Assembly: GCA_964458575.1 (NCBI GenBank)
Contig: CAYWMD010000018.1
Coordinates: 1-64,000 of the forward strand
Origin: CAYWMD01 sp964458575
GTDB taxonomy: Bacteria; Verrucomicrobiota; Verrucomicrobiia; Limisphaerales; JADLHS01
Reading direction: 5' to 3'
Length of the DNA stretch: 64,000 bases
Below are positions 42,504-51,700 of the stretch, one piece after another. Under the pieces are notes generated by a model. It was not told the DNA's origin and ran no database searches. It saw nothing but the letters and a program-made list of their open reading frames with translations. A program made the position numbers and the translations under genes. Position 1 is the first letter of the stretch. Each line of letters starts with the position of its first letter.

Positions 42504-43298
42504 ATGAAACAATTTGCCTCCACCGGGAGAATTGCGAAACGCGCTTTTACGTTGATCGAACTGCTTGTAGTAATCGCGATCATCGCGATTTTGGCTGCGT
42601 TGCTCCTGCCGGCCTTGTCCAAGGCCAAGATTCGCGCGCATCGGCTGACTTGCATGAATCACACAAAGCAGCTCACCCTCGCCTGGGTGATGTATGCCAC
42701 TGACAACAACGATCGAACTTTGAATACCGTTGATTGGATGAGCGTGAATGTGGGTGACCCGGCTAACGATCAGTTCATTGACTTCAACAAGGAGCTGGTC
42801 CGGCAACCTTTGAATCCCTACCTCGGCGGCAATGTAAAAGTCTATAAGTGCCCCGGCGATCCGCGCAAAAGCACCAAGGCTGGTTACGTTGGCACGCCGT
42901 GTTGCCGCTCGCTGACGATGAACATTTATTTTGGTTACCAAACGTGGACACCCGGCTATCTGATCTACTACAAGATGTCCGATCTGACCCGGCCCGGCCC
43001 GGTGAACACCTTCGTCTTCCTGGACGAAGGACTCAGCATCAACAACGGCATGTTCGGCACGGACATGGACACCTACGACCCGAACGACATGGCGAACAAG
43101 CGCACCACGGACGTGCCGGCGCCGTATCATGACAACGCCGGGAGCTTCTCGTTCGCCGACGGGCACTCGGAGATTCACAAATGGCGCGATCCACGAACCG
43201 CTTTGACGACGGGCTGGCCGTGGTCTTCGCCCAACAATGTGGACATTGATTGGGTGCAGTCGAAAAGCTCGGCGAAAATTCTGCGGCCAACGCGCTGA
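42504..43298 (+). CDS. Pseudopilin-like H-X9-DG protein, type B
   Basis: 264 residues. Prepilin motif A-FTLIELLVVIAIIAILA at about 14-31. Type-B features: FIDFNKELVRQPLNPYLGGN, VYKCPGDPRKSTKAGYVGTP, LTRPGPVNTFVFLDEGLSIN, and H-X9-DG in YHDNAGSFSFADGHSEIHKW. Ends SKSSAKILRPTR. Followed after 7 bases by the SASA-type esterase gene, so the esterase is in the same gene string. Confidence 0.88.
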   Translation: MKQFASTGRIAKRAFTLIELLVVIAIIAILAALLLPALSKAKIRAHRLTCMNHTKQLTLAWVMYATDNNDRTLNTVDWMSVNVGDPANDQFIDFNKELVRQPLNPYLGGNVKVYKCPGDPRKSTKAGYVGTPCCRSLTMNIYFGYQTWTPGYLIYYKMSDLTRPGPVNTFVFLDEGLSINNGMFGTDMDTYDPNDMANKRTTDVPAPYHDNAGSFSFADGHSEIHKWRDPRTALTTGWPWSSPNNVDIDWVQSKSSAKILRPTR

Positions 43299-43305
43299 CG
43301 GGTGC

Positions 43306-45444
43306 ATGAGGGCAACCACGACGAAACCGCCACACCACACCCCTGCTTTGGGCCTTCAGCTTTCCTGCTTCTCTCTCAGCAGTTGGCGAGGTGCGCCACG
43401 ATTGCTCGCGGCGGTCATGGGGGTGTGGCTGGCGCTTGGATTTCTTGCGACCGCGCACGCCGGACTGAGTATCAGTTTTCCCCGGCCGCGGCAGATTGTT
43501 CAGCGCAACGCGGACAATCTCGGCCAGTTCACCGTCACCGGTTTGGCCGGCAGCCTGACCAACCTCGCGCGCATCGAGGCGCGCATGTTGGTGATGCCCG
43601 GCTCGACCAACAACGGCGTTGCCACGGATTGGGTCGTGATCGTTGACGCCGCCACGAACGGCACCTTCACCGGTGCGATATCCAACATCGCCGCCGGCGG
43701 CTGGTATCAGCTGGAGGTGCGCGCGATTGACGCGGCGACAAATGAACTGGCGATTGCGGCAGTGACTCGCCTCGGGGTCGGAGACATTTTTGTGACGGCT
43801 GGCCAGTCCAACGCCGGTTGCTTTGGCAATCCTACGCAAATCCCCACCGACGACCGCGTGAGTTCCTTTTATGTCGCGCCCAAGGCGTGGCAATTCGCGC
43901 GGGACGGGCAGCCGGACAATTCCGGCGGCATGGGCACGGGCGGTTCGCCCTGGCCGGTGTTGGGGAGCATCCTCGTGGCCTCGAACCAGGTGCCCGTGGG
44001 CTTCGTCTGCCTGGCGGTGGGCGGTTCGGCGCTCGCGTCGTGGCTGCCGGGCACGACCTCATTCCAAAACCTCAGCAACGTGATGCGCCTGTTCGGCACG
44101 AATGGCGTGCGCGCGGTGCTCTGGCATCAGGGCGAAACTGACGCCTCCCTTGGAACCTCCGCCGCCAGTTACGCGACGATGCTGAGCAACGTCATCGTAA
44201 GTTCACGCGCGATCGCGGGTTGGAGTGTGCCCTGGGGCATCGCCGAGGTGGGATATAATGCAGGCAATGCACTCGCCGCGCAGGAAGCCGTCATGGCCGG
44301 GCAACGCCTGTGCATCTACTCGGTGCCCAATTGTTTTCGCGGCCCGCGCACGGACGATTTTCACCTCGAAGGAAAACTTTCGGACACCGTCCACTTCAAC
44401 GCGACGGGGCTGGCGGAACACGGGCGAATGTGGGCGGACGCACTATTGGGAATCGAAACCCTGGCGGTGAAGAATGGAAACTTCGAATCGAACACCGCGT
44501 TGCTGGATGGACGGACGGAACTCCTCTCGCAGGTCATCGGCTGGAATCGGCTGGCCGCCGCCGGCACGAATCTTACGGCTGCAGCCGGCGGCTATCTGAA
44601 CCCGACGATCTCGACTTACTCCGGTGCTGCCGACACGGTCAACGGTGGGGTGTTGACCAACATGGATGGCCGTCATGTGGCGACGTTGTATGGGACCGTG
44701 GCCGGACTGCCGGGAGGAGATGCGTTTCTCCAGACGCTTGCCGCCCATTTGCAACCAAGCACCATTTACACGCTCCAAGCTGCCATCGGCGTGCGCAACG
44801 GGAATATCCATGGCGGCTATCAACTCGCTTTCCTAACCAACGGTGTTCCGTTTGGAACGGCTGTAACAGGCAACGTCGCAACACTGAACGCGCTGGCTGG
44901 CGGCAGCGCCACGAACCAGTTCACCGTCGTTTCGTGCGCCGTGACGAGCGCGGTGGTGGTCGCGCCGAATCAACAACTCGCCATTCGGATCAGCAAACCC
45001 ATCGGCGGAGGCACGTATCTCGACTTCGACGACGTGCGGTTAACCACGCAACTGACGGACTACGGCCAGTGGCAGATGACCTATTGGCAGAGCGTCACTG
45101 CAACCAACTCCTGGCCGGGCACGGACCCCGAAGGCGACGGGCTGCCGAATTTGGTGGAGTTCCATCTCCTGTCCGCGAACCCGAATGCACCGACGACGAT
45201 GCCGCAACCGCAACTCGTCCAGCTGGCGGGCGAAGACTACCTCCAGCTGCAGATCCTGAAAAACCCAACCGCCACCTCCGGCTCAATTGGGTTTGAGGTT
45301 TCGTACGACTTTAACCGTTGGTTTACGCCCACCAATTCCGGCAACGGCGACGTGTTCGTGCTGGATGATTCCAGTCAAAGCACCGTGCGCATCCGGCGCC
45401 GTTCCAGTTCAACCGTTTTCTTCCGGCTGGCGGCGGGTTGGTAG
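43306..45444 (+). CDS. Sialate O-acetylesterase-like SGNH hydrolase, exported
   Basis: 712 residues from ATG 43306, giving a signal peptide (ATAHA end, about residue 50). Residues about 50-155 are a beta-sandwich. The SGNH hydrolase domain (about 158-375) has the nucleophile Ser168 in FVTAGQSNAGCF, an oxyanion-type LWHQGETDAS and the catalytic pair Asp360/His363 in SDTVHFNATG. Then a beta-domain (about 385-590) and a C-terminal Verrucomicrobia-type module (about 590-712) follow. The enzyme class removes acetyl groups from sugars. It follows the pseudopilin array at 7 bases, so it may be secreted or displayed with it. Substrate unknown. Confidence 0.8.
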   Translation: MRATTTKPPHHTPALGLQLSCFSLSSWRGAPRLLAAVMGVWLALGFLATAHAGLSISFPRPRQIVQRNADNLGQFTVTGLAGSLTNLARIEARMLVMPGSTNNGVATDWVVIVDAATNGTFTGAISNIAAGGWYQLEVRAIDAATNELAIAAVTRLGVGDIFVTAGQSNAGCFGNPTQIPTDDRVSSFYVAPKAWQFARDGQPDNSGGMGTGGSPWPVLGSILVASNQVPVGFVCLAVGGSALASWLPGTTSFQNLSNVMRLFGTNGVRAVLWHQGETDASLGTSAASYATMLSNVIVSSRAIAGWSVPWGIAEVGYNAGNALAAQEAVMAGQRLCIYSVPNCFRGPRTDDFHLEGKLSDTVHFNATGLAEHGRMWADALLGIETLAVKNGNFESNTALLDGRTELLSQVIGWNRLAAAGTNLTAAAGGYLNPTISTYSGAADTVNGGVLTNMDGRHVATLYGTVAGLPGGDAFLQTLAAHLQPSTIYTLQAAIGVRNGNIHGGYQLAFLTNGVPFGTAVTGNVATLNALAGGSATNQFTVVSCAVTSAVVVAPNQQLAIRISKPIGGGTYLDFDDVRLTTQLTDYGQWQMTYWQSVTATNSWPGTDPEGDGLPNLVEFHLLSANPNAPTTMPQPQLVQLAGEDYLQLQILKNPTATSGSIGFEVSYDFNRWFTPTNSGNGDVFVLDDSSQSTVRIRRRSSSTVFFRLAAGW

Positions 45445-45474
45445 GTCAAACGCGGTTTCACGTGGTTCACCTGG

Positions 45475-46650
45475 TCACGCCAGCTTGAGATGCGCGAAAA
45501 GATCGCGGCGGACTTCGGGATTCCGGATCTTCCAGATCGCGCCATCAATGAAATAGTGGTGGATGTTCACGAAGGCCGCGACCAGAGCCACGAAATATGG
45601 GGGCATCGGGGTTTCGAACACGATCAAGCCGACGATGACGAGGATCAGGTAGTAGCCGATTCCGTGCAGCACGCGTCTCAATCCGCTGCGAGGTTTTTTG
45701 GCGGAGTAGAGATTGGTTTCGACGCGCAGTGGGAAGATCAAATACTGGAGCGCGTGGAAGACTTGCAGGAAGGGGAACATCCCGGGATAGGCCCAGATCA
45801 AAACATACCAAAGATAGATGGCGATCCACGGCGAATAGCAGCGCAGCGGCGGCATGATGCCCGTGCGCTTTCGGATGCGAAGGAAACCCGCGATGCCCAG
45901 GGGGATGGTCAAAAGCACAATCGCTGACCAGAGGTTGAAAACCAGTTGGAGTGTGGGAATCAAGCTCGAGAAAGTTCGGGAGAAGTAGCTGCCCGGTTGC
46001 TGGAGCGTGTAGAGAGATGCCCACAAGACGTGCCACACGAGCAGAGTGTAATAGCCACAGCGGATCAGCTTGCGCTCGAGTCCGTCCATGCGGATGCCGC
46101 CGATGTAGGCGAACGCGCCGGTCATTCCCCACGCCTGGCCGGTGTAGTGCCAGGCGAGCAGGACGAAGTTGAGGAAGATCAGGCAATCCACCACGACGCT
46201 GTTCAACGGGGAATTGCTTCCGCTGGTGGGCGTGAGGAAGGCGAACCCCACCGTGGCCACAAAAATCAAGGGCACCCAGATGGAGGCGAGTTTGTGGCGA
46301 GTGATGTATTCCCGCTTGCGGTAGAGCAGGTGATACGAAGCCATGAAGTGCGGTGTGTTGATCAGCGTGCCCAGCACGCCCACGACGATGATGTTGCCCC
46401 ACGGTATCCCTGAAACCGATAGCGAGAGCCCCTCCGTGAGAAACTTGCTCCCCGGGAAGCGGAAGGCGTAGAGAAAGATCGCAGCCACGGCGAGGATGGA
46501 GATCCCGCCGCAGCAAAGAAAATCCGCGGCCGGCGAAATGATGGCGGCGGTTGATGGTGAGGTCGCCTTTTGCGGCAGCGAATGGGGCTGACCGGCTGGG
46601 TTCTGCCGTCTCGACGCTTTGCGACGCTGGGGTGATTGCTTTTGCGCCAT
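45475..46650 (-). CDS. Polytopic membrane protein, unknown function
   Basis: 391 residues with about nine to ten hydrophobic helices. It carries several histidines in or near membrane segments: TLINTPHFMASYHLLYRKRE, LLAWHYTGQAWGM, LQVFHALQYLIFP, VNIHHYFIDGAIWKIRNPE. This spread of His resembles membrane-embedded di-iron or haem proteins, but I do not assign a family. It starts 33 bases after the DUF4838 gene on the same strand and probably shares its transcript. Confidence 0.7.
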   Translation of the reverse strand: MAQKQSPQRRKASRRQNPAGQPHSLPQKATSPSTAAIISPAADFLCCGGISILAVAAIFLYAFRFPGSKFLTEGLSLSVSGIPWGNIIVVGVLGTLINTPHFMASYHLLYRKREYITRHKLASIWVPLIFVATVGFAFLTPTSGSNSPLNSVVVDCLIFLNFVLLAWHYTGQAWGMTGAFAYIGGIRMDGLERKLIRCGYYTLLVWHVLWASLYTLQQPGSYFSRTFSSLIPTLQLVFNLWSAIVLLTIPLGIAGFLRIRKRTGIMPPLRCYSPWIAIYLWYVLIWAYPGMFPFLQVFHALQYLIFPLRVETNLYSAKKPRSGLRRVLHGIGYYLILVIVGLIVFETPMPPYFVALVAAFVNIHHYFIDGAIWKIRNPEVRRDLFAHLKLA

Positions 46651-46683
46651 AGGTTGCCGAGCCGAGAGGAGTCGCGGTTTGCT

Positions 46684-48510
46684 TTACTTGGCCGCGGGTT
46701 TCGGACAACGGCTTTTGAATTCGGCGAGCTTCGCTTCAAAGTCCGGCCCGCCTTCGCACAGGTGTCGCACGTTCTCGCGGCGGGCAATCCGCTCGAACTC
46801 GCTCACCACTTTTGCGTAATCTTCGCCCACAAACTCCGGGCCGCGTACGCACTGCACGTAAAGCACCGGCAATTGCGCACGTTCGACCCGGCGGGTCAGC
46901 GCTTCGTCGCCCGCGGCGAGCTTGCGGGCGCGCGCGAAAATGTCGGTCGCGCGAGTCACAAAATCTTTGGTGAAGCAGGGAGAATCCATCGGGTAACGGA
47001 TTCCGCCCTTGGGCGAGGCCATTTCCTTTGCAAACGACTGGCGCCATCCGTTGAGCAGGCTTTCGTATTCCGCCAGCGCCGGTGCGGCCTGGCCGTAAAA
47101 CCCCCAAAGGAAATCCTGCGTCAGCGCTGTTTCATCCCAGGCCGGATTCCACAACAGCTTCGCCGTCACCCAGCTCTTGAGTTCGTCGCGCTCCGCCGGG
47201 CCTTGATAGCCGCCCTGCAACATCACCCCTTCAGCGCGGTTCGTGATCCAGAAGCGGATGTTCGCGGCCATTACATCGAGATTCGGCATGGGTGCGAGGT
47301 AATGACTGAAGTTGACGTTGTAATCCCAGATATACAACCGGTCATGCACCGCGCTCCAGGCGGTCACGAGCTTCGCGACGTTGCATTCGCTCGCCGGGGT
47401 GAAGGGGTGCTTCCAAGAGCCGACCGAGTCGTTGCACAACCGGATCGCCACGTTTTTGCGCGGGCGAATCGTCTTCGGCACTTTGATCGTTTCGAGATAG
47501 GCCAGCGTGTCAATCGTGGCCTTGGGAAATTCGTGCTCGATGGCCTCGGCGACGCGGTTGACGAGCGTCAACTGGTTCGCCATGTCCGAGCCTTCCTCGT
47601 GGCGGAGCTTCTTGCAGCGGTCGCAGTGGCAGACCTGCGTGTTGTCGTTCTTGGACACGCTGACGATCTCCGTCTGCGGATTTTCTTTCAACACGCGCCG
47701 GACGTGTTCGATCGCCAGCCGCGCCACCTCCGGGTGCGTGGCGCAAAGCTGGTCCGGAGATCGTTTGCCATCGGCGAGCTGCGCGAAGTACTCGGGGTTG
47801 GATTTGAAATATTTGTCCGGCGGAACGATCTGGCTGGCCGTATGCACGAACATGGAGTCGTAGTCCACGTGGCCGCCGAATGCTTCTGGTACTTTCGCGT
47901 CCGGAGCGTTGGCGCGATTGCGCAGCGACCATTCGGCGTCAAAAGCGCAGGCGTAGAACGGATCGCGCAATTTGAGCGGCGGAAGGTAGCGTCGCTCAAC
48001 CGGTGCAATGATGAGCGTGTTGGTCTTCGGCAAAATGGTGCAATCCTTCGAATAAAACCGGCAGCCGAGGTCCTCTTCCAGCAGGGCGAACACGCCGTTA
48101 AGCAAGCCGCGCGTCGTGCCGCCCCAGATCAGTTGGTTCAGCCCGTTGCCGCGAATCCAATAACCTTCCTCGCCCAGGCGCGGGTCGGTGCGGAGGAGAA
48201 TGTTCCGTCCCGGCGCGCCGCCGATGCGGATGGGCAGCGTGGCCCCGGTGATTTCCCTGATCCATTTCTGAAGTTCCGCGGCCGCCTGTCGGTCGTTTGG
48301 GTTGGCGTTTTCCGGGCAAAGAATTCCCGCGGCCGGCTGGCCGTCCACCACGAGCGGCAGGGGCAGCTTAGCGGGCGCGCCCGCCGGTTGGAGCGCGTTT
48401 TGCCATGCCGCTGACGCTGAACCCACCATTATCGCAATGGCGATTCCGGCCAACAGGATGGGAAGAGACCGCAGCCGCGGCGCCATGAGGCGTAAGGAGC
48501 GAAGCTTCAT
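46684..48510 (-). CDS. DUF4838 glycosidase-like exported protein
   Basis: 608 residues. Signal sequence at about 10-35 (AIAIMVGSASA). N-terminal alpha-glucuronidase/hexosaminidase-like domain (about 50-145, with AAAELQKWIREITGATLPIR and GLLNGVFALLEEDLGCRFYS). Barrel-like middle (about 200-480) with NDNTQVCHCDRCKKL, the C-x-C-x2-C cluster seen in DUF4838 proteins and in the tandem paralogues at 25785-29823. C-terminal helical part. Function is a putative polysaccharide hydrolase; activity not established from sequence. Followed by the membrane protein at 45475. Confidence 0.8.
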   Translation of the reverse strand: MKLRSLRLMAPRLRSLPILLAGIAIAIMVGSASAAWQNALQPAGAPAKLPLPLVVDGQPAAGILCPENANPNDRQAAAELQKWIREITGATLPIRIGGAPGRNILLRTDPRLGEEGYWIRGNGLNQLIWGGTTRGLLNGVFALLEEDLGCRFYSKDCTILPKTNTLIIAPVERRYLPPLKLRDPFYACAFDAEWSLRNRANAPDAKVPEAFGGHVDYDSMFVHTASQIVPPDKYFKSNPEYFAQLADGKRSPDQLCATHPEVARLAIEHVRRVLKENPQTEIVSVSKNDNTQVCHCDRCKKLRHEEGSDMANQLTLVNRVAEAIEHEFPKATIDTLAYLETIKVPKTIRPRKNVAIRLCNDSVGSWKHPFTPASECNVAKLVTAWSAVHDRLYIWDYNVNFSHYLAPMPNLDVMAANIRFWITNRAEGVMLQGGYQGPAERDELKSWVTAKLLWNPAWDETALTQDFLWGFYGQAAPALAEYESLLNGWRQSFAKEMASPKGGIRYPMDSPCFTKDFVTRATDIFARARKLAAGDEALTRRVERAQLPVLYVQCVRGPEFVGEDYAKVVSEFERIARRENVRHLCEGGPDFEAKLAEFKSRCPKPAAK

Positions 48511-48582
48511 CGGCGCCGATTTTGCGCGAGGTTGCCGGCGGCGGCAAACGCGTTTATCTCAATTTGTGCCGGCTGATTTGAA

Positions 48583-48602
48583 AATAGTTCTCTCGTGCCA
48601 TT
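48583..48602 (+). promoter_or_regulatory. Dyad-like 20-bp motif, site 1 (upstream of the LamG protein)
   Basis: AATAGTTCTCTCGTGCCATT. It lies 173 bp before the LamG gene start and 73 bp from the divergent DUF4838 gene start. A perfect hairpin (48624-48644) follows after 21 bases. It agrees with site 2 at 18 of 20 bases. Confidence 0.5.
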
Positions 48603-48623
48603 TACACTTTGGCGGTGCTTGGT

Positions 48624-48644
48624 AGGATCATCGCCGATGATCCT
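48624..48644 (+). promoter_or_regulatory. Perfect 9-bp hairpin downstream of site 1
   Basis: AGGATCATC-GCC-GATGATCCT. It lies in the leader region of the LamG gene, in the same relative position as hairpins after sites 2 and 4, but its sequence is unrelated to theirs. Confidence 0.5.
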
Positions 48645-48774
48645 GTTCAATGTTTGCGTTTCCGGCCGCCTCGGTTTGGCCAAGGTGCGTTTGGATGTTG
48701 GCCAGGTTTCAAACCGAGCGGACGCGAACGACTTTCCCTGCGTTCCATAAATCCCCCACCCCCCCCCGAAAACT

Positions 48775-51700
48775 ATGCGAAAAGTCCTGTTAATCACCGG
48801 TGCCCTCGCCCTCGGCTTCTTGGCGGTCCGCGCGGACATCACCCCCTACAGTTGGCAGCGCTTCGATCAACTGCGAAATCCTGGAGCCGATGCCACGGGC
48901 AACAACCACCCTATCACCGGCGGTTTCACCGGCAACGGCGAGTCCCCCTCTGGCACCCTGCCAGTTGTTGACAACGTCTGCGTGGGCGGACCGCTCGGGC
49001 CGGAGGGTTATATCAGCCGGAACAGCATTCGCTCGCACGCGAATCAACTGAACAATCAGGGCACGATGTTTTGCGAGCCGTCGCCGTTGAACACCGCGAC
49101 ACTCACCAACGCGAGTGCGTGGGGAAATTTCTTCCAGACCAACAGCAACTGGGTGGTGGAAGCCTGGGTGTTGCCGAGCCGCAATGGCGCAGCCAACCAC
49201 GCCGCCTGTGTCTTTGCAACCGGTCTTAACCGCAATGGCCGCGCAACCGGGCGTCAATCGGGCGTCAGCATTGACATGATCAACGGCGCAGTTTCGGTGG
49301 ATCTGCCGCAGAACCCGGTCCCGGCCCGGGGCGACGATGGGCACGTGTTCATGCGTGCGCATGCGCAGTGCCCGCAGAACGCAGTGGACACCAACGGGGT
49401 GACGATGGATTTCTACATCGGCCCACCGATTCTGGTCAAGACGCCGACCAACTCCGCTTGGATGCATGTGGCAATCGTTCGGGACACGGCTGCGGGCACG
49501 GTCGCCTGGTACACGAACGGTGTGATGGTGGCTTCGACCAACATCTGGCGGGTTTACACCACCAACTACTACAGTTGCATCGGTGTGGCGGGTCTTCAGG
49601 ATTCGGGTCTGGCTCATTCCAATGGCGGTATCGGTCTTCCCGGCGCCGCGCAAGCCTACGATGGTTACCTGGCCGAACTGCGCTGGTCCTCGTTCCAGCC
49701 GGGCCAATTCTCGGTCACGAACCTGCTTACCCGGCGCGCCGCACCGGGCAGTTCGACCGTGTGGCACGGGCCTGTGGTTGTAAACGACCCGCAGAACACC
49801 ACCGTATGGTCCGGGGCGGGTGCATCTTTCGCGTGCGTGGCCGCGACGGACACCACGCTTCAGTATCAATGGCAGCGGTTCAGCGGATCTTGGGGCAACA
49901 TCTCCAGCGCAACCAATCGCCTGTACAACTTGGAGAATACTTCCCTCGGTGACAACGGCGCCCAGTTCCGGTGCATTCTCACAAAACCCAGCAATTCGTT
50001 GACCGCCACCAGTGCTGTGGCGACGCTGACGGTGACCGCCAACACTCCCGCCTTCGTTACCGGTTATTCTAATGCCATCATGGCCGAATCATCCTTGCTG
50101 GCCTATTTCCCGATGGACGGTACGGGTGTCACGCTGAACAACGTCAAGGATCCGGCCCGGAACGGTACGCTCACCAACTCGCCCTTTGGATTCCGCAACG
50201 GCAATACCAACCACGTGGCGGGCAACCAGGGATTGTCCCTCAACCTGCCCAACTTCGAATACACCGGCGGCTTCGGTTTGAAAACAAACGAAAATGGCTA
50301 TGCTGAGATTCCCGGCGACAATCCGGCCTTTGATTTTGCAACTGCCAGCGCCGGCAACGGCACCATCGAGGCCGTGCTTTACGCCGACCCCAGCATGGCC
50401 AACACCCTGTTGACCGGCGGCAGTTCTGAAGTCTGCGTATGGTTCTCGTCGGCCACCACCTACAATGCCTCCGGTACCAGCACGAAGCCCGCGTTTGATT
50501 ATTTTACGTTTGGTGTGGACGGTTATGGCAATTTGCGCTACCGGAACTCATCCGGTACCGGCATGGATCTGGTATGGACGATGCCGGGTGGGTTCTTTGG
50601 CAAGCGCCGCCACGTCGCCTTTGTCTTCAGCAATCTCACCGACGTAACCTGCTATGTGGACGGACAAAGTTTGGGCACGAAAACGCAGACCGGCTTCGGC
50701 AACACGCCCCCAAGCGCTTCACAGCCTTTGACGATCGGCAAGGGCGGCGGGGCCAGTGCGGACCTCCATGGCTACTGGCGTGACTCCTGGCGCGGCACCA
50801 TTGATGATCTGGCGATTTACGGCGATGCGCTGACCGCCAGTCAGATCGAGCAACACGTCTATCGGCTCAATAACGGGACGAACAACTCACCGGCAACCAT
50901 CACCTCCCTCACTCCATCCAAATCACTCTTCACCGGCTTCCCCGTGCAGACCTTGAGTGTGGTCGCCGGCGGTAACCCGCCCTTCACATATCAATGGCGG
51001 TCCAACGGAGTGAACATTGCCGATGCTACCAACTCATCGTACGGCTTCTTTGGGGCCGGCGTTGTGGCGGGTGTTTATCCGTTCACGGTTGTGGTTCAGG
51101 GCGGCATTGGTGGCGCGGTCACAAGCGCGCCGGTCGTATTGACGGTGTCGAATCCTTCCGGGTATGCCGCGAAGGTCTATGCCAGTTCTGGCGGCGGTCC
51201 GAAGGCATTTTATCCGCTGACGGAAACGAGCGGTACCAGCATTTTGGACTGGGCGGGAACGCATGATGGTGTGGTTTCTGGCGGCTATACATTGTCCACC
51301 GGCGGTGACGGACCTGGGGGGGCAGGTACCGGGGCCCTCACGATGTATGGCACGAACACTCTCACCGCGAACTCAAAGGTGGAAGTCCCCTACTATCCGG
51401 AGTTGAACCCGGAGAACAATGGCAATTTCAGCCACGAATTCTGGTTCAAGCCTAATTCGATCAGCGCCTCAAGTTGTGCGGTGTCCTCTCAAGCGAACAT
51501 CAACAATGCCAAGGCCGGCCTGGCGACAATCTACGGCCCGGGAGATCGCGGTATTGCCCAGACCACGATCCAATACTGGACCATGATTTACGGCAAATAC
51601 AACAATTTGAACCAGGGCGTTTCCCAAAACGGCGCAGGTGGCGTGACTCCCGGGGTCGTCGGCCAATGGCAGCACGTTGTTTCCGTGGCTGACGGCAACA

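Noticed and set aside
46636..48414. Plus-strand frame of 592 codons opposite the DUF4838 gene
   Set aside because: Shadow frame; the minus strand has signal peptide, domain motifs and proper spacing to its neighbour.
48583..48602. Sigma-54 promoter reading of the dyad motif on the opposite strand (TGGCAC)
   Set aside because: The second element TTGC is not at the required spacing in any of the copies, and in site 5 TGGCAC is absent.
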